DNA from: Helopsaltes ochotensis
Taxonomy: Eukaryota; Chordata; Aves; Passeriformes; Locustellidae
NCBI GenBank assembly: GCA_013400155.1
Contig: VXBM01001006.1
Span: 194,277-258,276 of the forward strand
DNA: 64,000 nucleotides
Reading direction: 5' to 3'
Shown here in pieces: positions 13,893-25,341 of this stretch. The notes below the pieces were generated by a model. The model saw only the letters and a program-made list of their open reading frames with translations. It ran no database searches and had not been told where the DNA came from. Both the position numbers and the translations under genes were made by a program. Position 1 is the stretch's first letter. Each line of letters starts with the position of its first letter.

Positions 13893-14945
13893 GAGGAGGG
13901 AACTTCATTCCCATTTCAAATAGGAAGCTTATGATCCTATTCATAATGTTTTTGCCCCCAGAGGAGTCGACAGCAAGGATCGCTCCAGACCCTACTCTGT
14001 AAAATGAAAAGCTCTACTGGGAAGGCAAAGTAAGACACAACCTGCAGAGCCAGGGAGGAAATGAATGAAAAACAAAGGAAAGGAAAGGAAAGGTACTGCA
14101 AACAAATGGAAGGGGAGGGGAAATGAGGGCAGTGGAGTCAAAGAATTTTCAATGGGTGTGAGTGTTTATTAAAGAAAAAGCCACAAGTGTAACAAAAAGG
14201 GACACTGAATACTCCTGATTGCACCCACCAGCTTCTGAAAAGCTGCACATTGCCAAAGCACAAGGACCAGTCACAGGCCATGCGGTCAACGCAAGCCTCC
14301 TTTTCAAGTTTCCTCCCCCATCCACAGAAGTCTGGCTCAGTTGGCAAAAAAAACCCCAGAAATCTGTAGTGTGTGGGACTATCAAATATTAGGCAAATGC
14401 CAAAGTGTCAGTAAATTCAGTGAGAGAAGGCGGGCTCACTCAAGGAGGAGCTTGCGGACTTCACAGACAAGGTCCCCGCAGCACTTGACTTTGGAGCCTC
14501 AGGCATGAGCTCAGGTACACCAGGGACAAAAGAGCATCCTCCCTTTTTCTGCTATGATGGGAGGGCTTGGGGGGCTAAGGCATCCTGATCACCTCCTGCC
14601 TTCACCCCACAGCTCTGGGAACCTTTCAATCCATAATCCATTATCCATACCCATAAACAACACTATTAAATTTAATAACTCAAACGAGACATTCCAACCT
14701 ATTAAATGTTTACACCTCAGGCAAAGAAAAAATGTAGATCACTTTATGGAAAGTAATCTAGAAATAGGAGACAAGAAGGTCCGTGGAAAGTAAGTCTATT
14801 ATGCTCAATTACAATCAATGGATGATTTCCAGAAATTAAATTTATTATGTGTAACTAAACATTTCTAGATTGATTCCTACATTGCAGATGTTGCTTCAGC
14901 TTCTTAAAAGCAATAAATTACTACGGGTTTGTGGGGGTTTGCTGG

Positions 14946-14946
<1 letters not shown>
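13893..14946. other. GC-richer intron block with (GGAAA)n
   Basis: The stretch to about 14640 is less AT-rich than its surroundings. It carries a (GGAAA)n tract at about 14076-14092 and a stop-free stretch around 14427-14587 on the plus strand. No known protein or repeat was recognised. Confidence 0.45.

Positions 14947-14989
<43 letters not shown>
14947..14989. repeat. Homopolymer run of 43 T
   Basis: An uninterrupted run of 43 T followed by a G/T-rich stretch to about 15030 (gagggtggggttttttcat...ggtgggggtgtgg). This length is unstable and prone to sequencing and assembly error. No poly(A) signal on the minus strand next to it suggests a retrocopy tail. Confidence 0.95.
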
Positions 14990-14994
<5 letters not shown>

Positions 14995-15030
14995 TGGGGT
15001 TTTTTCATTTGTTGGTGGGGGTGTGGTTAC

Positions 15031-16249
15031 GTTTAGCAACAAAACAGCATCCAGTCTTTATGGCTGATGTATGTTAGTGGAAGTATATTCTAGCATACAA
15101 CAGAAGAATGTCATCTACTACAGCAGGAAGCATCCAAGGAGAAAGAAACCTGTCCTCAAATCTGACTAAAAAGCTGGAAGAACTTTAAGAACCCATCTGA
15201 TTTCAGCTTAAATAAAGTAAAATACTTGTCAAAATGATACACTGAGTGTATATAAAACAGCAATATCAGTTCTCTGAAACTAATCTCATGTCTGATCTCT
15301 ATCTCAATTGCCTAGTGTCCAAAAAATGAAAAAATAACGGAAGCTATTTGTTTTCTTCAAGGATTTATCCATTTTTCAGCCTGATGCTAAAGGAACCCAC
15401 TATCTACACTGCTATGCAAAGCAAAAGCCACATTGACTGAAAAGCCTCAAAAGGCTCAGGACTCTTTACCTATATATACATTGTGTAAGGAATGCTGAGC
15501 ATTACTTTAATAATGCAGTAGGAAGCGCACAAGCACACCTTCTACATCACTTCCATTTTCCATTGGTTATGTTACAGGCATATTTTTTAATATCTTGCAT
15601 AATATAGTAATTAGGTGCTATTTATAGGTATTTTCCATATGGAACATGCAGAACTACACCAGATTTTCTTTTTCCTTTTATAACACTAAAGGAGAACTAA
15701 AAATATCAAGGAAGTTTTGTTTCCAGATGTTTAATTGCAAACAGAACAAGTGAAAGTCACACCCAGTATGAAAATGCTTTTATAGAAGTATGCACACACA
15801 CAGAGCGTAGGATCAAAGCAGAAGTAAACACATTAATGCAGAGTTCCCACACTATTACAATATAGTGAAATGTGTGTGTACCCAATCTCCAAGTGCTGAA
15901 CTACCATTATTGCAATATTACTTCAGAAATTATTATTCCCTAAAGACTCCATTTAGAAGGTGAAATACATTTTGAGGGTTTTATTCTACACCTCTAGGCC
16001 TATGACCAATAAAAAATGGCAAAGCAGTTCATGTTAATGGATTCTTAATTAGTCTGGGATGCACAAAAGAAATTTAACATAAGAGTAACTTCTAATTCTA
16101 AACTTTAAAACACCAGAGAGCTTCTCAAACACAGCATCAGCAATTTGTGTTCCAGTGTCACAGTAAATACGAAAGCTAGAGATTGAAAGTTATAACTGTA
16201 GAATTCTCCTCTGCAGAAAAGGAAAGCTATTTTCAAAAAAATGAAGCAT
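15031..16249. other. AT-rich intron, nothing recognised
   Basis: Unique AT-rich sequence. No exon, RNA gene or transposon was recognised. Confidence 0.55.
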
Positions 16250-16347
16250 CAAACAAACAAACAAAAAAAACCCACACCCATAAAAAAAGAGCAAAAACAA
16301 ACAAAAAACACAAACAAAAACAAACAAAACAAATCACCAAAACCAAA
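16250..16347. repeat. A-rich (CAAA)n low-complexity tract
   Basis: About 100 bases composed almost only of A and C with repeated caaa/acaaa units. Open frames across it are Lys/Thr/Gln-rich by composition only. Confidence 0.85.
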
Positions 16348-16470
16348 CCTCTACATTTACTTTTGCAAGTATTTGCAGGAAATCAAATTATATCAAATCT
16401 GGTTTATAAACTTACTGATGTTTAAAAATATAGGAAGATGAACGAAAAAAAAAAGCCCAAAAACAATACT

Positions 16471-16740
16471 CTAAGTTTTTCCAGAAAAAGGATCCAGCTC
16501 TAGTAAATGGGGAACAGTAAGTACCGCTGTTGCCCCAGAAGCCATCCAAACACAAGTACCAAGTGTCCAAATACAACTGCAGCCACATGCTGCAGAGCAG
16601 TCCAGAACTGACTTGCCTCTCGTTGCCATGGACCAGAGGCAGGAGTACAATTCCATATCGTGTTTCGGCCTGGAAAGCTGAAAACAGCTTGAAGCTGAAA
16701 ACGGAAGCACCGCCTCATTCTATTGACTACTGATTACTCG
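16471..16740. other. GC-richer block, open in several frames
   Basis: About 270 bases with higher G+C and several retained CpGs. The minus strand is free of stops in three frames for 60-80 codons. One frame contains a hydrophobic stretch (HVAAVVFGHLVLVFGWLLG). A tttccag|gccgaa acceptor-like site lies on the minus strand near 16665-16680. I do not recognise a protein, and the mix of open frames argues for composition rather than one conserved exon. Confidence 0.3.
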
Positions 16741-17801
16741 TGCTCATACCAACATGATCTAACATATTAAGCTGAAACAAAATTTAGGTTAGCATACAAC
16801 ATATCCATGACAAATGTTGGTACAACAAAATATCACAAAAAATAGAAGCCTCCTCCACAAGCTGCATCATTGTATCACTCCACAACAAATCTGAACCATA
16901 GCACTCTTTAATACTCTTTTGTACTAAAAGGTCTTCCACAGTACCAGGCATGATGTTTTATTTACTGTGATCTTAGTTTTAACCTCCATCAGTGCTAAAG
17001 CAGAGGGCTATTATATTTGGCTACACTGTCTTTGACATCCCTAAGGGAAGTATTGGTTGGACACAGGGATCTGAGCTGATCAGTTTTGCTACACCCCGTC
17101 TGGGTCCAAGAGACAGAACCAAGCAACATTTCCTCTCTACGAATATGACAAGAAAGAGCACAAGTCAGCAAGATGAAAGCATTTTCTTGGTAAGCCTTAC
17201 TGAGGGGAACTGGCAAAGACTGGAAAACATTGTGCTGCTCTAAGAGACAGCACAGCAGTCGTGTTATAGCTAATCTACTGTGCCAGCACAGCTGAGGGCT
17301 GCAGCTCCCCCTGCAACAACAGGGAAAAGAAAAAAACAAAATAGAGTAAGGTTGAGCTTCAAACTAGACTGGTAACCTACAGGAGAAAAAAAACCCAATC
17401 ATTTGAAAGCCTTTAAAGAAGTCAGGGGTACTAGTTTAATTAAAAGTGGGGGTGGGTTTAAAGACTAATTCAAATAATGCAACAGAATTATTTATACGAC
17501 TGTATTTTGCTTAGCAGGAAATACTCTTTTCCCATCCATTTCTCTCTGCATTTTTCTTCCTTTAGATCAACATCCAAAAATGAAGATTTAGCATGTTGAA
17601 GCAGTTAGAATGCTCTTCGAAAATGTAGAAATTAAGTTCCAGGCAGATATAATTAAACCTTAACAATTCTGATGATGTTCCAGCATGAATAAATTCAACA
17701 CTCTCCCACAAGTTGTTTAGATTACACATATGCATGCTTGTGTTTATGGGAGCCAGATCAAAGTTATTATATTCAGTTTCAAACAAAGAATTTATCTTGT
17801 T
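16741..17801. other. AT-rich intron, nothing recognised
   Basis: Unique sequence with short A runs. No exon, RNA gene or transposon was recognised. Confidence 0.5.
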
Positions 17802-17839
17802 GCTCATTTCTACCCTCTTGTTAGAGGGTAGAAATGAGC
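17802..17839. repeat. Perfect 16-bp inverted repeat, 6-base loop
   Basis: gctcatttctaccctc at 17802-17817 is the exact reverse complement of 17824-17839, separated by ttgtta. It coincides with the apparent left edge of the LTR-like block that follows. Confidence 0.9.
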
Positions 17840-18330
17840 CAAGGCACAGACTTCTTGTTGCACACAGCATGAAAAGGATCCTGGTTTACTCCTCTTTACA
17901 GCTCAGCCATCCTGACTCCAACCATTCACTGACTCTGGCTGCAGCAAGCTCCTACTGAAGGTTTCCCTTGCAGCCTCTGACTGCTGATTATTTCCTGCTA
18001 AACTTGACTGCAGGTATCAGTTTGCAGACTCTGAATGCAGGTTTTCACCTACCTAGACTGTGACTGCAGGTTCCAACAACAGGCTCTAACTGCAAGAGAT
18101 CCTCTCTCCTCAGGATCCTTCTTCCTCGTGATCCTCTCGGTCCCTTTTCCTCAAGGTTCCTCCTCCTCCACAATCCTCCCCTCACCAGCTAACCCAATCC
18201 CTTTTATCACACTTATCTTTATTGGATGGAGCTGTGACTCATCAGGGGTGAGGCTGTATTGGGTAATTAACACAGCTATTACTTATCAGGGACAAGATCA
18301 CCTGTATTCCCTTCTCCTTCTCCTATATTA
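17819..18330. mobile_element. Probable avian LTR-like repeat
   Basis: The block has spaced repeats of a tgactgcaggt-type motif (about 17960-18090), C/T-rich segments with repeated aggatcc/gatcctc, and a conserved-looking stretch (ccaatcccttttatcac...gactcatcagggg) that resembles avian ERV LTR sequence I have seen before. The minus strand has AATAAA (18233-18228). Ends are not certain and no target-site duplication was found. It could instead be another repeated family. Confidence 0.4.
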
Positions 18331-20070
18331 TCTAGCATTTAAAGATGTTTTGGTAGATCCTTTTTATAATTCCATCTAAGCACAAGTTTACTTATTGCTG
18401 GAATGAAGAAAACAAAACTTAAATGAGCCATTAGTTCGGTTGCTCATTGCATCCAATGACTTGAAGCTAGTCATCAACACAAGATCTCTAGAAGAGCAAT
18501 GCAGCCACTAGCAGGTTTAAAGCTAAGGTTCCACCTCTCAACTGTAATTTTACCTTTTTTTTTTTTTTAACTAAAACTGTAAAGATTTAATTCAGTTTAT
18601 ACATCTGGAAGTGTTATATCAAGCATTAATGGAATTCATAAAGGCAGGCTGTGCAGGGAGACGGAGAAAAAAAAATAAATTCTCCACACTTCATGAGAAT
18701 TGAACTTGAAGGATTTCTGGAGGTTTAACAGAATGGGACAAGTAGGAAGATGAAAACAGTAAAAGCCGAGGGCAGAGCATAACTAACAGAGACTGGTAGG
18801 CATAAACAACTCAAAAATTTTAAAAGCCCTTTGAATGAAATGTTATCACAAATGCAGGCTGTAATCTTATTTAAGGAAAACTGATCATTTTTCCTCAGAC
18901 TGATGTAACTGAAGTTGAAATTATTAGAGGAAGAAAAAGTCTCAATTCTCATTAGCAGGCTTTGAACACCTCAAGAGCAACAGAAAGAAATGTTGGAAAC
19001 TGCTGACTGTAATTCTAACAATTTCAAGCAAAGCTGTGGGCAGGCATTAAAAGCATTCTATGATAATCTTCAAAATGCTGCAATAAGAAATGGGTTATAA
19101 TTCCTTTCTTTTATTAACTCAGAAACCTATCTTCTGCTAGTTCAACATCCTATAAACAATAATGATTGTTTTAACATCAAAGAAGTTATATCAACATCTG
19201 ATATTTGTGATGTAAGTACTAGTCCCAGACATGCCATTTAATCACCATTCACCTGATAATATGTGACATCAAGACATTTACAGCAGCATTTTGCAGCATT
19301 GATAGGTATCCCAATAATTCTGTTTCCTAAGAACTCTTGCACAAGACTTGTAAAAGATGCTTCAAAAGACAGCTAAAAGCAGATTTGTCACATTTTAAAC
19401 CATCCTGTCCAGATCTCAAAATAAGAGACTGAGATGGTGCCTCAAAAGCCTTCAGCACGCAAAAACGACAACCAGAAAAAAATTCCACTGCTTAAGAGCA
19501 GTAAGTTTTGAAACTGTGTTCACTTTAAATAATTTCGTTAATGTTACTCAAGATCCTTCAGACTGAACTAAAGCAATAAAGCTATTTAATAAAACACATA
19601 CAATTCTAGGAAAACTTAAGATATCAAGTCAGATGTCTGTATTTCTTAATACTAATTATACAAGTCATCTAGACAGGGATGTAAAACATAACCAAGCATT
19701 TCTTCCTTTTGCAACCAATTTAACCTTGGCCCTTTCAATCCAGTTTATGCTGTCAGCCTTGCTAGAACTTCTCATAGGCTAAAAAACACAACCTGAATAC
19801 ACTATTAAAGAATTTGGATATTTTAATATCTAATGGTTTTACTGAAATCTTTCAAATCTTCAAACACTTGCAAGCTGCATCAAGTACAAATTCAAATATA
19901 AAGAAATGTCATAAAAAAGAGATTAATCAAGTCTGAAGTTCCTATTTACTGCAGAAAACAGTAAAATAATTTACCATGAGTTTTTCTGAACATGAAACAC
20001 ACTAAGTACATCAGCTAATGCAGATAACACTGTATGCTTTCACAGAAATACAAATTGCTACATCCAGACT
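18331..20070. other. AT-rich intron, nothing recognised
   Basis: Unique AT-rich sequence with a T run near 18556-18569. No coding or RNA signal was seen. Confidence 0.55.
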
Positions 20071-20118
20071 CTCAACTATAACCAAGAGCTAATTCTCAAC
20101 TATAACCAAGAGCTAATT
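20071..20118. repeat. Perfect 24-bp tandem duplication
   Basis: The unit ctcaactataaccaagagct plus aatt occurs twice without a mismatch (20071-20094 and 20095-20118), which points to a recent local duplication. Confidence 0.95.
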
Positions 20119-20207
20119 CAGCAGGATTTTTACATCAGCCACATGTGAAAGATTGCATGCTTTAACTATCTGTTTTTAGTGTTCCTTATAGATGACATAC
20201 ACATTAC

Positions 20208-20247
20208 TTTTTTTTTTCTTCTTTTTTTTTCTTTTTGCTTTGCTTCT
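20208..20247. repeat. T-rich pyrimidine tract
   Basis: About 40 bases of T with scattered C and one G. Confidence 0.85.
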
Positions 20248-22254
20248 TATCCATCTTCACAGTAGTGAAGTTCACAGTAGGAACCACAGGCTGGAACAAC
20301 AATTCAACCAGCAAATGAGATCCAGATGACTTTCTCAAAATGTTTCATAGCAGTTTATAATATGCCACAAGATTTGTTTTTATGTGCATCATCACATGCT
20401 GAGCTGCATCTACAGCTGCAAACACAGAAAATAAGACGAATTCTTAAAAGAATTAACATACTTTACATGCTTTCCTCAAAATATAAATAATGGCAATATA
20501 GCCACATATTTCACTGCCGAGACAGTAGCGTAAGTGTTGCCATAGAAAAGTTGGAATTATACCCAATATACTACATCAACTACTTCTTCATTTCTAAGAA
20601 GGAATTGACGATGGCAGAGGCTAGTTCTACAGCTCTCACATAATTGAGGAAGGGAAAACATGCAAATACACATTGAAGAGACTGCAATTTGTCTTAGAAG
20701 AAATTGAAAAGCCTGTTAACTTAGACCTGTAGCTGAAAACTAGATAGCTTTTGAAAAGATTACTATAATGTAAGAAGTGGCTTTAGAGAGGCTGATTGCT
20801 TCCATGAAGCTTCCTACATGTTTAAAAAGAACATCTTTTAGTGTCAAAAGTGTACCTTCAAAATAAATAGAAGCAGCTGGTAAGTGGAAAAAGACGACCA
20901 CATCTAGTACAGCCCTATCATAAGTACTTAAATCCTTGAAAAGCCATCTCTCACCAAAATAGGCCTTTTGCAGGGAACATAAAACAGAACCAGACTAGAG
21001 TTTTCTATGTTGTCTACCATGTTTCAAAGGTTGGAATTGCTGCTTTTCTCACTCATTCACTTGTATTTCTGGTTTCTGTTCCATGTCAAAATTCAGCAAA
21101 GCCCTTAAAGAGTACCAGTACTATTTAAGTGTTATGCCGAATCATGTCTCTAAAAGCTGCAATTAAGGATGACAAGTCAGGGACACAATCCACACAGCTT
21201 GCATAACTAACCATAAAAACCTCAACAGATATGTTGAGATTTGATGAAATATGATTAAGCCTGGAGGGAAGAAGAATTTGGTCTAAAATATGAGTGCTTC
21301 TGATAGTCTACAAAATTGAATACTTTGTGAACCAAACAAGGAGTGGGATGGGAAAGCATAGAGAAAAGAGGCAAGAAGAAAAAAAGAGGAAAAAAAGAGG
21401 CAGTGAATAATGAATTGCTGGAGTAAGCAGAAAATCCTGAAGAGAATTACCTTACAATGGCAACAACTGGGAAGCAACGGAGAGGAAAGAAAAGAGTTAC
21501 AGCCAGTGCTCTTTCTTACAGCTCTTCTCTTAGTTTTGGTTGAGTTCTCTCGCTTTTTATTTTAAATACTGAGCATCAAAAGGTAGGGGTATTTTTAATA
21601 TCTGATTTAGACTTATTGCCATAGCTGTTTATTAGGATTGCTAATTATTCATTGAGGTTTCAATACATGGAGAATGACAGGACACAAGTGTTAGTTTAAA
21701 GTTTTAGTTTGTATTTTGCTCTTAATTTAGCATAGAAGAATCTTCCTCTTTTAAATTCAAGTTCAAATTCCACGGACATAGTGGGAAGCTCTAACAGGTT
21801 CTTGTGGCACAACAGCCATTTACAGAATTTAGAGAACACAATTCGAATTCTCTCAGATTTTAAGACAAGTGTGAACAATTCTTTTAAAGAAAAAGCAAGT
21901 AAACAAGACAGAAAAAGTAAGGATTCACTGTGTAGAACTAAATTGCAAGATGAGACAATTATGATAACATTTTCTTCTTAAATTTTAGAAGAAAGCTAAT
22001 AAAAGACCTAGAGAACATTTTCAAAGACACAGTCAGTTTTCAAGCTGCCTAGTAAGTTTCACTGCCTAGTAAGTTTCCCTGTTACAAAGTAATAATGTCA
22101 CAGGAGGCAGAGAGAATGATCACAGAGGCCTGGATTAACAGCTGTATCACTTCCAGTACCAGCATGGATCTGGAAAATTTACTACCCACTTGGACTATAA
22201 AGCTGAGCTAGTTTTATGCAGAACCAGCTCAGGCGTATTAAGAACATAATCCTT
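20248..22254. other. AT-rich intron with a short tandem repeat
   Basis: Unique sequence. A 17-bp unit (ctgcctagtaagtttca) is duplicated at 22045-22077. An A/G-rich segment lies at about 21360-21400. Confidence 0.55.
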
Positions 22255-22480
22255 GAATTGCAACTGCTGTGGTCTACGGGCTGCAGAATCCCTGAGTTCT
22301 CATGGGCTGTCCAAGCATAGCCAAGGCATGTGAACTCCGAGGCACACAAGTTTCAATGCAGCTTTATTCACCAGGGCACCGTGACAGGTCCCTGCTGTCC
22401 CTGTACACTTGCTGCACCCATGCAGAACCTGAGCACTGCAACAACTCTTGTTGGATTTGAAAGTCGCTTCAAGTTCTTTG
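22255..22480 (-). mobile_element. Possible ERV LTR remnant
   Basis: The minus strand reads gtgaataaagctgc followed by a G/C-richer stretch, resembling the poly(A)-signal and R-U5 part of a retroviral LTR. The block has more G+C than its flanks. There are no clear ends, and the family is not recognised, so this is tentative. Confidence 0.22.
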
Positions 22481-24360
22481 TGGTTAATGGTGGTGAATAA
22501 ATCCTGTTAAACATGAGGAAAATATTGCAGAGTCACTTAAGTGTTCCTATAGTATGTTCCCAGCATTCCCTAGATTCTTAGGGTATAACCATTTTACTCA
22601 ATCCGGTTAAAATAAACAGTTACAGAAACATTTTCAGTCTGGAGACTCCACTTCAGGAGGAACAAGAGTATTTCAGTGCAAGATCCAGGGTTAGTCTCCT
22701 GAAGGTGGCATCTTTCAGCTGAAGTCACAGTTCAGCCTAAGTCATTTCACAGCCTGCCCTCAATGTGTAACAATCACTGCTGTTGGGCAACCTCCTTGTT
22801 TCCATGGCCACAGGCTACAACACACTACCTGCCTGAAAGATTAAGCGAAGGAAGACGTTTTAAGAACAGACTAACATATTAAAAAATTGTGTTTGAGGTT
22901 TTTTTAATTGTTATTTATAATACACTGTCAATAACTTCTTCTGACATTGAGAAAATACATCTTCATCACAACATGTTTGAGATTCATATTAGGAGTTTCA
23001 CCTAGAAAGACAAAGTTAATATGATTTGATTTTCCATATCCAATATATTGGAAGTCTAGGAAAAGACTTTCCTTTTCAAGCCTTTCCTATCAGCTGTAGA
23101 CATGAGCACATAAAGGAATTAGTGTCCAAGAGGCCTAGGCAGCATAAGGTTCCATTAGTCTATATCTATATGAGCACACTGCAACATCTGCTCCAGATTT
23201 ACAAACCAGCAAAGAAGACAATTATGCAAATAATGAAAAATAATACATATGCATTCAGGAAAATATTTCTCTTGCTCTTCCATTAAAACAGTCTACTTGA
23301 GAAACATGCTACCACATAACAAAGCCACAAACTAAAGTATTCAATGTAACACAGTATGTATTTAAGCAGCTCAACAGTTAACCACACAGAATCAACAGTC
23401 TGGATTCCTGAAAGCGTAGAGAGAATCAGCTTTGAGGAAAAAAAAAAAAAAAATCACAAAAAGTGGATTTTCCACAATAAGTTTCTGCTTCTTGCATAAT
23501 TCCAAATATTTATGTGAGGAACAATAAATAGCAATAATTTTTCAGATAGCTCCCAATGTAGACAGAGCACTCTAGAATATTTGAAGCTAACAGATTCTCC
23601 ATTAATATTTCAAAGAAGGGGAAAGGACATCATGTACCTACATTGCTGGAAAGCTGATTCAGACTGAAATTTAAATAGTTGCAATTGCATGGTCTTTCTT
23701 TCAGGGCCCTGCATTTTAAAGTAACTACCACAAATTATATTTTACTCTAAAAATAAAAAATAATAATAATAATAAAAAATCCTCTTTTTGCATGCTTTGC
23801 AAAAGACACTCAGCAGAGCTATTCAAGCCCAAGCAGTTGTTCATAATTGTGTTCAGCATGGGCTACCCACAGGCCTTTTCCTAACAGAAAATCTGACCCT
23901 GATTTTTTGATCAGCAAGTGGCCAAATTTAATGACTCTTTAGACAGATCCAAAGTTCAAATCTTATTTTGGGTGAAAATAAGAATTTGACAGCTTTTTAA
24001 GTTGGTGACAGAGGGTGATGAATTCTACTCCTCTTGGTGTTCAAAGTCTTCCTTATGTTTCAACAGCAAGAGACACACAACTGGAATCTGTTTGGGAAGG
24101 GCTGGGTTAAAAGCTTGGAGATGTTTAGATCCGCATGAAACAAAGTATATGGTCATAAATACTTCACACTTCTTTGAGGCAAGGTCTCTCTAAAACTATT
24201 ACTTATTAAATCACATTAAGCAAGTTTTTTCATAAAAATTGAAAAACCTAGATGAGGAACACTAAGCACTCAGGGTTTTAAATCCATATATATGCACTGA
24301 CAGGTTCCATACCCAGATTGCACTACTCCTTAAACCAGAGCAGCCCCATCTGCCCAGCAA
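22481..24360. other. AT-rich intron with (AAT)n
   Basis: Unique AT-rich sequence with an A run near 23439-23453 and an (AAT)n microsatellite at about 23758-23776. Confidence 0.55.
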
Positions 24361-25337
24361 TGTGTCCTAAAAAGTCCCAGCAGGGAATCTGAAGGATTTG
24401 CCCGACAATGGTTTAACATACCACAGATAGTTGCTTATTTTGGGGCTTTTTCCAAGTAATTTGACAGTGGTTTCTGAGACCTCCAACAGCCCCCAAGGGT
24501 GTCTGAGGTGAGGTGCTGGCTGTTGGGCAGGAAAGGAAGGAAAGGCCTGGGCTGTGCAGACATGGACAGTTCCAACCCACCCGTGCAGGGTGTGGCCAAG
24601 CTCCTCGGGCAGAATGGCGGTGATGCCTCAGGAGAACACATCTAAGAAAGGGCAAAGTGCCTGAGGGAGAGAGGAGAAGGGAACAAAAGAGAAGGAAAGA
24701 AGCAGCCCAGTCAGTGAAGGAATGGGAGGAGGTGCTCCAGACACTAGAGCAGATACTACTCTGCAGACTCTACAGAAGACCATGGTGAGGGCAGGCTATC
24801 TCTGCAGCCCATGGAGAATCCCCACATGGGAGCAGGCAGGCATGTCCTGAATGAAGCTCCTACCCATGGAGAAACCACAGGAGCAGGTTGTCTGTAGTCT
24901 GGGGCAAGGATTCACTGGAGCAGTTTTTGAAGGACTGTAGCCTGGGGGGAACCCATAATGGAGAAAAGAAAAAGGGGAAGGAGCTGTTACAGACTTATTT
25001 AGACCCTCGGTTAACAACTGCCCTGCACTGCTTGGGTAGATACAGGAGTTGGGAATGAAGGAATGCAGCTGAGCCTGGGAAGAAAAGAGGTGTGACTGGT
25101 AAAAGGTGGTACAGCTTTTGCCTTTGTTTCTCACTATCATACTCTATTTTCAATAAGCAATAAAGTAGCTTTCTCCAAGTCAACCTTGTTTTGCTTGTAA
25201 CAGTAATTCTGAAGTGACCTCTGTCTTGGTCTTCATCCAAAAGCTTTTGCATCTTACATTCCTCAAGGCCTACTTGAGGGAAAGAGTGAGAGCAGCTGGG
25301 TGGGAATCCAGCACCCATCCATGGTCAATCCACCACA
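24361..25337 (+). mobile_element. Solo LTR of an avian endogenous retrovirus
   Basis: The block matches, in order, a familiar avian ERV LTR: gatgcctcaggagaacac, an A/G-rich segment, gaatgggaggaggtgctcca, repeated ggagcag...catggagaa units, an AATAAA at 25159-25164, ttgttttgcttgtaacagtaat, and a terminal ggtcaatccaccaca. It starts TG and ends CA. Direct repeats agcaa flank it at 24356-24360 and 25337-25341 (overlapping the terminal A; strictly gcaa), consistent with a short target-site duplication. No internal retroviral gene is present. The 3' half is well supported; the 5' end is less sure. Confidence 0.72.
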
Positions 25338-25341
25338 GCAA

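Noticed and set aside
14424..14587. Stop-free stretch reading EELADFTDKVPAALDFG
   Set aside because: It has no upstream ATG, weak splice sites and no recognisable family, and is too short to separate from chance.
14947..14989. Poly(A) tail of a minus-strand processed pseudogene
   Set aside because: No poly(A) signal sits next to the run on the minus strand, and the adjoining G/T-rich DNA does not resemble a gene copy.
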